Part shown: one piece after another, positions 6,894 to 14,715 of the stretch | How positions within the stretch are numbered: the stretch's first letter is position 1 | Layout: every line of letters starts with the position of its first letter | Origin: Singulisphaera sp. GP187 | GTDB taxonomy: Bacteria; Planctomycetota; Planctomycetia; Isosphaerales; Isosphaeraceae | Assembly: GCF_900129635.1 (NCBI RefSeq) | Contig: NZ_FSRB01000002.1 | Location: 1,206,727 to 1,270,726 of the forward strand | Reading direction: 5' to 3' | Length of the DNA: 64,000 nt | Notes under the pieces: generated by a model | Told to the model about the DNA's origin: nothing | What the model saw: only the letters and a program-made list of their open reading frames with translations | The model's database searches: none | Translations under genes and position numbers: made by a program

Positions 6894-8225
6894 TCAGGAT
6901 GGGAAGCAGCGCCCGAAGGCGACCAACAAACGGGGAGACCCCTTCAGGCGGATCTTCCTGCGGATCAAGGCCCAGGCGAGGTTCCGCTCCTTCGCCAGGA
7001 AACCGAGCCAGGTCCGGCTGTCGGCGACGATGCGGAGGTCGGCGGCGCCGACGTGCCCCGGCTCGACCTGGATCGACTTGCCTCGGATGACGACCGTCGC
7101 CGCGGCGGGCTCCTCCCCGGTAAATTCGAAGTGATACGTGGCGTCCAGGCCCGCCGAGGCGTGCCGCTGGAAGGCGTGAGGGAGTACGGACAGGAAGGAC
7201 CGGATCGACCTGAGCCGTCGGCCGCCGCCGACCCGCCTGGGCTTCTTGTGGGGGAACCGCTTCGAGACGTACGCCTCGGCGTCCGAGCCGCGGACGACGT
7301 AGACCGACTCCTCCTTCTCCCGCAACGGGTTGACGACCTCGTTCATGAAGCCCTTGCGGTCGGCCAGGAAGGGGCCGATCACGTCGTCGCCCGCGGGGCA
7401 GGCCGCCATGCAGTAGGCCGCCTTGTACTGGGGCCCGAACCCGAGGCTCTGCCACATCGAGACGGTCTCCGGGTCCTCGACCCGGCTGCGGTAGTCGCTT
7501 GCATTCTTGCTGTCTGCGACCTGCTCGACCCAGTCGGTGAATCCCCCGAGGAACTCCCGGTAGTTGTGCGTCAGGCAGGCCGTGAAGTCGAAGTGGCCGT
7601 CGGGGGCGATGGCGCCGACCGGGCACGCCGCCACGCAGAGCTTGCATTCCAGACACGGGTTGTAATCGATGGGCCGCGACTGCTCGGCAATCTCGGCGTC
7701 GATCAGGATCGTCGCCAGGAGGATGAAGTTGCCGAACTTCGGGTGGATGACGTTGCGGTGGATGCCCATTTGACCCAGGCCCGCCGCGACGGCGACAGGC
7801 TTGTGTGAGACGACCCAGACCTTATCGGGGAAACGGTCGATCTCCATCGGGAAGCCCATCGACGGGTTCACCGCCCGGACCCCCTCGGCCTCCAGGACGG
7901 AGACGATCTTGCTGGCGACTTCGTTGGTATGGTCCCCGACGTGGTGGAATTCCAAGTTGGCGACCGACCGGGCCGGGCTGCGGATCGGTTCCCGGTTCAT
8001 CCGGCAGACGAGGCTGATCAGCCCCTTCGTCCACGGGTAGAGGCCGAGGATCTCGGCCCGCTGGTCGTCGAGGTCGTGCCGGTCGATGGCCACGAAGCCG
8101 ACGTCATCGGCCCCCGCGTCCAGGCAAATCCGCCGCAACCTCTCGAACTCGATTCGACTCGGACGAGGGTGAGGCTCGGATTGTCGAAAGCGGACTACGC
8201 TGGGATGGTCATCAAGCTTGGTCAT
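6894..8225 (-). CDS. 4Fe-4S protein, QueG/reductive-dehalogenase-like, with C-terminal extension
   Basis: The protein is about 443 residues. The N-terminal two thirds resemble the epoxyqueuosine reductase/reductive dehalogenase Fe-S superfamily. The cluster motif CLECKLCVAACPVGAI is followed by a second Cys group in CMAACPAG, and AAGLGQMGIHRN precedes them. The C-terminal 110 residues look like an SCP2-type lipid-binding fold (inference from FTGEEPAAATVVIRGKS). ATG 8225 is chosen because GAGGAAAG precedes it; an upstream in-frame ATG at 8342 adds a low-complexity stretch. A copy of the putative MarR operator lies 120 bases upstream, so repression by that regulator is likely. Confidence 0.8.
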   Translation of the reverse strand: MTKLDDHPSVVRFRQSEPHPRPSRIEFERLRRICLDAGADDVGFVAIDRHDLDDQRAEILGLYPWTKGLISLVCRMNREPIRSPARSVANLEFHHVGDHTNEVASKIVSVLEAEGVRAVNPSMGFPMEIDRFPDKVWVVSHKPVAVAAGLGQMGIHRNVIHPKFGNFILLATILIDAEIAEQSRPIDYNPCLECKLCVAACPVGAIAPDGHFDFTACLTHNYREFLGGFTDWVEQVADSKNASDYRSRVEDPETVSMWQSLGFGPQYKAAYCMAACPAGDDVIGPFLADRKGFMNEVVNPLREKEESVYVVRGSDAEAYVSKRFPHKKPRRVGGGRRLRSIRSFLSVLPHAFQRHASAGLDATYHFEFTGEEPAAATVVIRGKSIQVEPGHVGAADLRIVADSRTWLGFLAKERNLAWALIRRKIRLKGSPRLLVAFGRCFPS

Positions 8226-8345
8226 GGTGCTTTCCTCGTCCTGGATCTTGCCGGCCCGTTCCCATGCCCGACCTAGGCGTTCGATCGGGCCGGAGCGCGA
8301 CGTCGATCTCAATGTCCCCGGAGCCGGCAATGGAGCCGACACTAT

Positions 8346-8359
8346 GTTGTATATGCAAC
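8346..8359. promoter_or_regulatory. Putative MarR operator, copy 1
   Basis: The near-palindrome GTTGTATATGCAAC sits between the MarR gene and the Fe-S protein gene, in the likely promoter of the latter. Its 13-base core TTGTATATGCAAC recurs at 8869-8881, in front of the MarR gene itself. Confidence 0.65.
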
Positions 8360-8382
8360 AATATGGCCAAAACGAGAGACGC

Positions 8383-8844
8383 TCAAGGTTCGGTGGCTCC
8401 CTCGCTCCAGAGCCGATCGACGGCCTGCCCGAGGGCGGCGGTCGCCTCGCCCCCCAGCATCGCCACGGCCCGCTCCTGGGCCTGCCGCCAGGCGGGGACG
8501 ACCGCTTCGAGGAGGGCTCGTCCCTCGGCGGAGATCCTCAACGGGCGGGCTCGCTTGTCGCCCGACCCGTCCACCTCCAGCCAGCCGTTCCGCCTCATCA
8601 GCTCGACGTCCCGACTGAGGGTGGACTTGTCCATCCTGAGAAAGCGGCAGAGGTCACCCGGCCTGGCGGTCCCCATCCGGGCGACGGCGACCAGAAGGTT
8701 CAGTTGGCCGACTCTCAGCCCGTGGGGCCGCAGGGCCTCATCGTACAGCGCGGTGACGACACGGTTGAGCGTCCGCACCCGGACGCCCAGGCACTCGCCC
8801 GCGATGAGTTCGGCGGCCGGCATGTTGTCCTTCGTCCCCGCCAT
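8383..8844 (-). CDS. MarR-family transcriptional regulator
   Basis: The 153-residue product has the MarR winged-helix layout: RPHGLRVGQLNLLVAV leads into the DNA-recognition segment RPGDLCRFLRMDKSTLSRDV, then the wing region LEVDGSGDKRARPLRIS. The start at 8844 follows GGAGATGGAG; an ATG at 8880 would place the start inside the operator. The repeated palindrome on both sides of this gene suggests it represses itself and the downstream Fe-S protein gene, as many MarR proteins do. No effector can be inferred. Confidence 0.88.
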   Translation of the reverse strand: MAGTKDNMPAAELIAGECLGVRVRTLNRVVTALYDEALRPHGLRVGQLNLLVAVARMGTARPGDLCRFLRMDKSTLSRDVELMRRNGWLEVDGSGDKRARPLRISAEGRALLEAVVPAWRQAQERAVAMLGGEATAALGQAVDRLWSEGATEP

Positions 8845-8867
8845 TTGGATTCTCCATCTCCAAAATG

Positions 8868-8881
8868 ATTGTATATGCAAC
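8868..8881. promoter_or_regulatory. Putative MarR operator, copy 2
   Basis: TTGTATATGCAAC recurs here, about 25 bases upstream of the chosen MarR start, where it would overlap the promoter. Repetition on both sides of a MarR gene is the main support for an autoregulatory site. Confidence 0.65.
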
Positions 8882-9053
8882 GTTCCGGAAAGTCAATCGA
8901 CACGTTGAGGCCACTTCGGGAAACAAGAGGCCCATTCCAGGACAGAGTGGTAGCGGTGCGAGATCTGGGGCAGAAGACGCACGCGCAAGGGGACGGGCTC
9001 CGAAGGTTGTTGGTCTTGATCCATTGACAGCCGGATCGCCTGGTCCGCAGGGC

Positions 9054-12000
9054 TTAACCCGACTTTCTGTTCCGAGGATTGTAGGACACCGCTTTCAGCC
9101 CCTGTTTCGGGCCGGTGGGATGGGCCTGACCGGGCTTCTTGACGGCGTTCCCGGACTGGAACCGGTTGGTCCCGGCTCCGAGGACGAATCGCTGGCCGGG
9201 TCGGCCCGGCGGGGTGAGTGGCGACGCTGAGCCGTTCTGGATCGGAATGGGGGCCGAGACGACGCGGTGGATCGAGTCGACCTGGGCCACGAAGTCGCCG
9301 CCGGGCCGGTTGTTGCCCGAGGGGAAGAAGCCGTAGAAGTCGCCGTCCAGGCCGTTGCCGGCGACGTCCTGGATGCCCCCGGAGAGAACCGTGAAGGTGA
9401 ACTTGCCCCCTCGGATCTGGCGGCCACGGTTGAGCGTCAGAGTGACCGATTGAGCGGCCGTGGGGTTGTTCGATGCCGTCGTGCTGGCGTTCGTGATCAG
9501 GATCGGCGTGTTGCGACGCGCCCCGACGAGGACCAGTCCGGCGAAGCGATAGTTGGCCCCGTCCACCAGGCCGAACTGGTCGAGACCGCTTCGGTCGTCC
9601 TGAAACGCAACCCCGATCCGCCCGCTCAGGCGGTCGAGGATCAGGTCGGTTACCTTGGGCCCGACGGTATCGATGATCAACCGGTTCATGATGAGTGCGC
9701 TCGTGGTCACCCCCGCGCGGCTCGTGGCTTCGGCGGCGATGGACGAGTAGGTGCCGTCCGCAAGGGGTTGGAGCACGGTCGCTTCCCACACTCCGGCGGC
9801 GTTGGTGACGGCGGAAGCGATGTAAAGCCGGGTGGCCGGATCCCCGGTGCCGACAGAGACCCGCACGACTGAGCCGGGTTGGCCCGTGCCGACGAACGTG
9901 GGTGTGTTGTCCCTGGTGATTCCGTCCGTATTGGAAATCCCGGTGTCGCTCGCCAGTTGGAGTTGCCCGAACAGCGGGACGGGCCGGTCGGTCTCGGCGA
10001 TGACGGCCGTCCCGTTCGCGACGGTCGCGCTCCCGCCGATGCTTGCGATCGTCGTCGTGACGGCGTAGACACCTGGTAAGAAATAGGTATGCGTTCCCAT
10101 CACCCGGAAGGTCAGACCGTTGGGGAGCGACCCGACGACGGAGATCGTCCCGACCGAGGGGACGCTGCCGTCGCCCCAGTTGATCATGGTGAGGAAGTCG
10201 CCCGGCGTGGCGTCGGGATCGGTGGTCGTGAAGCTGGCGACGAGCGAGGTGACCGCCGTCCCCGCGGGACCGGAAACGGTGGCGCCGACTGCGACGATCG
10301 GCGCGTCGGCCACCGTGACCGGTGAGGTCGTGTTGACCGGCGGCGCCGAGGAGATGGTTGTAATCGTCACGCCGCCCACGGTCGTGGTGGTGGTGGTGCC
10401 CCGGTCGGCAATTGTCGTGGTGACGAAGAGGCTGCCCTGTTCGCGGTAGAGGTGCGTCCCCGTGACGTAGAAGAGGCTCGGATTGCTCGCGTCCTGGGTC
10501 ACGATCCCCGATGAGGAGGTGCCGTCGCCCCAGGCGATCGTGGTGACGTAGTCGGCTGCCTTGGCTCCAAAATCGGCGTCCGTGAACCGGGCGACGATCA
10601 CGTCGACGACCTGCGTCCCCTCGATCGCGTTGATTGGCAAGGGGGGGAGAACCGGGACCACCGGATTGGTCCCTGTGTTCGTGATCTGGATCGCCTCGAA
10701 GTTGATGAAGTTTACGACCTGGCCGTTGAAGGTCAGGCTCGTCGGGGTCACGGTGTAAGGCTGATTCTGGGCGTCGAACCTTAGCGTGTCGGTTCCCGGG
10801 CCACCGTCCAGGAAGGTGGTGCCCCCCGCGCCGAGGCTGGAAGCCGAGAGGCTCACGAGATCGTCTTCCGACCCCGTGTTGACGACGGTCGCGACTCCGG
10901 GAGGGGTCGCGACGAGAGTCACCAGGTCGGCACCCCCGTTGGTATTGATCGTCAGGCCGGTCAGCCCCGTGGCCGCGACCGGGTTGTTCACGACAACCGT
11001 GTCGTTGCCCAGTGACGTATTGAGAATTGCGTTGGTCTTATTGGCGAAGTTGATCAGCTCGAAGGCGGGGGGAAGCACTGCGCTGTGGATCTGCGTCGTC
11101 GCGAACCCGCCGATCGTCGGCCCGTTGACCACGTTGATCGACTGCGGGCCGGCTGGGGCGTTGAACGTGAAAGAAGCCGCCGGGACCGTATCATCGATCG
11201 GTTCCAGGCCGGCGAAGCTGATCGTCGAGCCATCGAGATTGATCAGGCCGGTGGTCGGGTTCAGGGCGGTGTAACTTTCGTTGGTCGCGGTGAACGTCCC
11301 GGCCGAGCGCTGAAGCACCAGCCGGTCGTTTCCCAGGCCGCCATCGAATTGGATCCCGTTGGCCGGGATCGGATTGCCGCCGGCAAACTCGATGGTGGTC
11401 GTATCGTCACCATCAAGCGTGTTGAATTCCAGATGCTCAATGGTGCCGATGTCGAGGTTGAACAGGCCGAGGTTAGTGCGATCGAACCGGAGCCGAGTGC
11501 TATCGTTGGGATTCACCTGGAGGAGGAACTGATCGCCTTCGGTGGGCGAGCCGTTCACCCGCACCGTGTCGACCCCCGCGCCTCCATCAATGACGTCGCT
11601 GCCGTCGCCGTTGTTCCAGATGAACAGGTCATTGTCGCCGTCGCCAAAGAGCTGGTCGTTCCCTGGGCCGCCGACGATCGTGTCGGCCCCTGCTCCGCCG
11701 TGGATGACGTTGGCGTTGCTGTTGCCGATTAGCGAATCCGCGGCCGATCCGCCGATGATGTTGTCAAAGCCACGCACCCCTGCCGTTCCGGTGGCCGGAT
11801 TGACGGTCCCGAGCATGAACAACTGACCGCGGATCTCACCGCTCGGCTGGTTTGGTAGCGTGGGGAGATTCACAGAGATGCGCCCGGCGAACAATTCGGC
11901 GATCAGAGCCGGGGTCAACGCCTGCGAATCCGTTGACAGCCAGGTCCCGGCGAGCAGGCCCGCGGGAACGGTCGACCCATTCAGCTCGCTCCCCGCAATG

Positions 12001-13703
12001 TCCCGGACGATCGGTCCGTTGACGCCGACGGCCTGGTTGTGGAAGTGAGCCCCACTGAGCGACGTTCCCTCGAGCTTGCGGTAGGCGATCGCGAACGCAA
12101 GCTCGGTCTGGGCCGCGTTGAGCTGGAAGACACCGTAGCCGCTGGCCTGTGACGGTGAAACGGGCCCCGGTTCCTGGACGCCGCTCAGGAGGGCGGCGAA
12201 CAAGGTCGAGGTCGAGCCGGGCGCCAGGTCGACCTCGACGGTGGCGGTGTAGGCCGAGTAGTCCAGCGTGTTCGTGCCCGAGCCGCCGTCGAGGAAGCCG
12301 CCCGAGAGCGTGGCGGCATCGGAGAAGCGGATCGTGTCGTCGCCGCCCCCTGCGTTCACGCTGGTTGCGATCAAGGTTCCGAGAATATTGAATTGGTCGC
12401 TGCCATTGCCGGCGTTGACGGTGAGGCTCTCCAGGTCGGTGAAAACCACCGGGCCGCCGATTCCCACCACGCTCCCCGGCGCAATCGCGACCGTGCGCCC
12501 GGTCGCGTCGATCGTATCGTCGAGGATCGCCCGATTGTTTCCCCCTTCGCCGTTAAGGACGAACGAGGCGGCCAGCAGACTGGCCGGGCTGTTGGCGGTG
12601 CCCACGTTGAACGTATCGTCACCACCGCCGGCGTTGACGATCAGGCTCACGGCCGGATCTGATGCGCTCAGGGGCTGGTCGCCGGGGGTGGTTGAGTCGA
12701 AGTCGAAGTCGCTGTTGAATCCGCTGTCACCCAAGCTGAAGCGGTTGTGCCGGAGCAGGCCGCCGGCTTGATCGAACGTGATTGTCTCGGCGGCGGCGGT
12801 CCCCGTGAACGTGGCCGTCTTGCCCACGAGCGTGGCCGTGAAACCTTGCGGCGCAATCGCCAGGCCGCGAACCGTGGCGCCACCGCCGATCGCACCGATG
12901 AGCGAGGCGCTGCCGGTCGCTAGGTTGATCTGATAGAGCCCGGGAACACCCGCCACGACCAGGGCGGCATAACCGGTTTGAGTCCCGCTCGTCGTGGTGA
13001 TGTCGAAGCCGAGGATCGCGTCCGCATCGACGCCCAGTGCGCCGACGGTGATGAGCGCACCGGCGTTCGGCGGGTTCTGGATCGCCAAGATGTCGAGGCT
13101 CGAGTCGATGGCGTAGAGCGTCGTCGTCGTGGCGAACGGGAAATTGTTCGAGTAGGCCGAGCCGACGATCTTCGGTGCCGTGCCGAAGTTCGGATCGCCC
13201 GCGGCATAGGCCAAGGCGCTATCGGTCGCTGCCACGGTGCCGGTATCGGCGCTGAGCCGCAGATTCTGCCCTGCGTTGCTCGTGACCCTGACGCGGTCGG
13301 GAACCGGATTGAAGTCGAAGCCGAAATCCGTGCCGTTCAAAGAAGGGGAGAACGGCGCGGAGCCAACCGCGGTCGCCGCGCCCGTGACCTGGTTGATCGC
13401 ATAGATCCGGCTGCTGCTTCCCAAGCCGTAGAGGCCGCCGTTGACCGGGCGGAAATCAATGCCGAGCACCGTCTCGCCCGACTGGAGACCCGTGATCGGG
13501 ATCGAACTGGTGATCGTCCCTGGCGTGGCCGTATCAAACCGGATCAGCGCGTCCCCCGTGGTCACGCCAAACGCGGTCGCCATCAGCGTGCGGTCTTCGC
13601 ACGCTTCGAGGTTTCCGAGCACCCATCGACGTCGGGCCGAGTTCCGATCACGTGCATCGATTCCACGGCCTGCATTTCGCTTACCGCGCAACAGGGAGGA
13701 CAT
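9054..13703 (-). CDS. Giant secreted protein: LEPR-XLL-type N-terminus, DUF4394, CHRD, RTX-like repeats, PKD/Ig-like domains
   Basis: A 1549-residue surface or secreted protein. The N-terminus is Arg-rich with LEACEDRTLM, resembling the planctomycete LEPR-XLL signal. Residues 41-285 look like DUF4394, with repeated phrases on what is inferred from the first point of data. Gly/Asp-rich VNAGGGDDTFNV-type repeats follow, then a CHRD-like domain at about 505-630 and calcium-binding RTX-like repeats at 650-730 (GGAGADTIVGGPGNDQLFG). Two PKD-like modules with IAWGDG/INWGDG lie at about 1025-1220, and a bacterial Ig-like module at about 1235-1350. AAGG precedes ATG 13703. It has no enzyme motif; adhesion or a cell-surface structural role is an inference. 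Confidence 0.85.
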   Translation of the reverse strand: MSSLLRGKRNAGRGIDARDRNSARRRWVLGNLEACEDRTLMATAFGVTTGDALIRFDTATPGTITSSIPITGLQSGETVLGIDFRPVNGGLYGLGSSSRIYAINQVTGAATAVGSAPFSPSLNGTDFGFDFNPVPDRVRVTSNAGQNLRLSADTGTVAATDSALAYAAGDPNFGTAPKIVGSAYSNNFPFATTTTLYAIDSSLDILAIQNPPNAGALITVGALGVDADAILGFDITTTSGTQTGYAALVVAGVPGLYQINLATGSASLIGAIGGGATVRGLAIAPQGFTATLVGKTATFTGTAAAETITFDQAGGLLRHNRFSLGDSGFNSDFDFDSTTPGDQPLSASDPAVSLIVNAGGGDDTFNVGTANSPASLLAASFVLNGEGGNNRAILDDTIDATGRTVAIAPGSVVGIGGPVVFTDLESLTVNAGNGSDQFNILGTLIATSVNAGGGDDTIRFSDAATLSGGFLDGGSGTNTLDYSAYTATVEVDLAPGSTSTLFAALLSGVQEPGPVSPSQASGYGVFQLNAAQTELAFAIAYRKLEGTSLSGAHFHNQAVGVNGPIVRDIAGSELNGSTVPAGLLAGTWLSTDSQALTPALIAELFAGRISVNLPTLPNQPSGEIRGQLFMLGTVNPATGTAGVRGFDNIIGGSAADSLIGNSNANVIHGGAGADTIVGGPGNDQLFGDGDNDLFIWNNGDGSDVIDGGAGVDTVRVNGSPTEGDQFLLQVNPNDSTRLRFDRTNLGLFNLDIGTIEHLEFNTLDGDDTTTIEFAGGNPIPANGIQFDGGLGNDRLVLQRSAGTFTATNESYTALNPTTGLINLDGSTISFAGLEPIDDTVPAASFTFNAPAGPQSINVVNGPTIGGFATTQIHSAVLPPAFELINFANKTNAILNTSLGNDTVVVNNPVAATGLTGLTINTNGGADLVTLVATPPGVATVVNTGSEDDLVSLSASSLGAGGTTFLDGGPGTDTLRFDAQNQPYTVTPTSLTFNGQVVNFINFEAIQITNTGTNPVVPVLPPLPINAIEGTQVVDVIVARFTDADFGAKAADYVTTIAWGDGTSSSGIVTQDASNPSLFYVTGTHLYREQGSLFVTTTIADRGTTTTTTVGGVTITTISSAPPVNTTSPVTVADAPIVAVGATVSGPAGTAVTSLVASFTTTDPDATPGDFLTMINWGDGSVPSVGTISVVGSLPNGLTFRVMGTHTYFLPGVYAVTTTIASIGGSATVANGTAVIAETDRPVPLFGQLQLASDTGISNTDGITRDNTPTFVGTGQPGSVVRVSVGTGDPATRLYIASAVTNAAGVWEATVLQPLADGTYSSIAAEATSRAGVTTSALIMNRLIIDTVGPKVTDLILDRLSGRIGVAFQDDRSGLDQFGLVDGANYRFAGLVLVGARRNTPILITNASTTASNNPTAAQSVTLTLNRGRQIRGGKFTFTVLSGGIQDVAGNGLDGDFYGFFPSGNNRPGGDFVAQVDSIHRVVSAPIPIQNGSASPLTPPGRPGQRFVLGAGTNRFQSGNAVKKPGQAHPTGPKQGLKAVSYNPRNRKSG

Positions 13704-14484
13704 GTTGCACCTTCAAGATGAGGGAGGACCGGACTGAGTCCACGACGGTGGCGACTTCGCCAGCACGCATCCCGTGGAGATCTTCGCAATGATCCCAATG
13801 AATCATGCGCAAAACATGCGGGTCAATCTTTGCGCGATCATGCGGACTCATGCTACAGGGGCGCGGAGGCGCGAATCTAGGTGGTTTTGGTAAAATTTGC
13901 CAAAATCGGTGTCCGAGGCAGGTGGCGGCGTGATCTTGGCCGGGATCTTGTACTTACGGTTGACGCGTCCGGAGCTCGTCACAGGCGAGCGATCGAAAGT
14001 TCGGTCAGAAACTGTCCCGCTCTGATCGATATTTGGCCGGCCCTGGAGAAGGGGCACTTCCTCCCGATCGCTGGAAGTTGGTTTCGGATCACCACATTCG
14101 TTGAAGTCATCTCGTCGGAACGCCGTTCGCATAAGGCCGGTCCATCGATCGGCTGATTGCGGCTTGGGGTCTGTGGTGAGTCGGCCGTTGTGATCGGAAC
14201 TAGTGATGTGGTGTGGTCACAATCACAGAAGGTTGTTGATATAAGAATGTTTGTATTTATTAATGCGTGTTTTTTTGTGTCGTGAGTTTGGTGGAGGCGA
14301 GCGTTTGAAGTGTTTAGTTTTTTATAAATTTTGATTATTTGTGGCTATTGTTGCTGGCTGTTTTCTTTTCGAGGCATCTCCGGCCCTCATGGAGCAGCCG
14401 TTCAAGGGTTGGGACGCCTGGCCTCAATGGGTTGTTTTCTGGAATTTGTGATTATAAACGAGATTGTAGCAAGGATACCGGGAT

Positions 14485-14572
14485 CTCGTTCCCACGCTCT
14501 GCGTGGGAACGAGTTACTTCCGCGAATTTCGGCTTCCGGGGCAGAGAGACGGCCTGGTTTCCTTGCGACAGC
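14485..14572. repeat. Repeat family C, second copy
   Basis: The palindrome CTCGTTCCCACGC...GAACGAG (14485-14513) is followed by a tail containing CTTCCGGGGCAGA and CCTTGCGACAG. The same palindrome plus tail order is seen at 18522-18697, showing that the tail belongs to the repeat. Confidence 0.7.
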
Positions 14573-14594
14573 ATCTTATGAACTCGTGTTTTGC

Positions 14595-14630
14595 TTGATG
14601 CCACGGGTTGGAGTCAACCCGTGGCATCAA
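14595..14630 (-). terminator. Hairpin after the PVC-type cytochrome gene
   Basis: A perfect 15-base stem, TTGATGCCACGGGTT against its complement, with a six-base loop. It lies about 85 bases beyond the stop at 14716 in the direction of transcription. It shares the GCCACGGGTT core of repeat family B. No T-tract follows, so termination is only a suggestion. Confidence 0.45.
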
Positions 14631-14715
14631 GGAGCGGCATGTCGGTCCAAGGAAGATCATGGCCCGCTGATTCGGCTGCCCATCGGGCAAGCCGGTCAAC
14701 GAATGGGAGACCAAC

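Larger units (their letters stand above)
13704..14715. other. Kilobase without a clear gene; contains an AT-rich island
   Basis: No ORF here has a recognisable domain. Visible features are a small inverted repeat TTTTGG/CCAAAA at about 13884-13904, an AT-rich stretch at roughly 14220-14345 that stands out from the GC-rich surroundings, and the repeats listed separately at 14485-14572 and 14595-14630. The left end must hold the promoter for the giant secreted protein. Confidence 0.6.
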
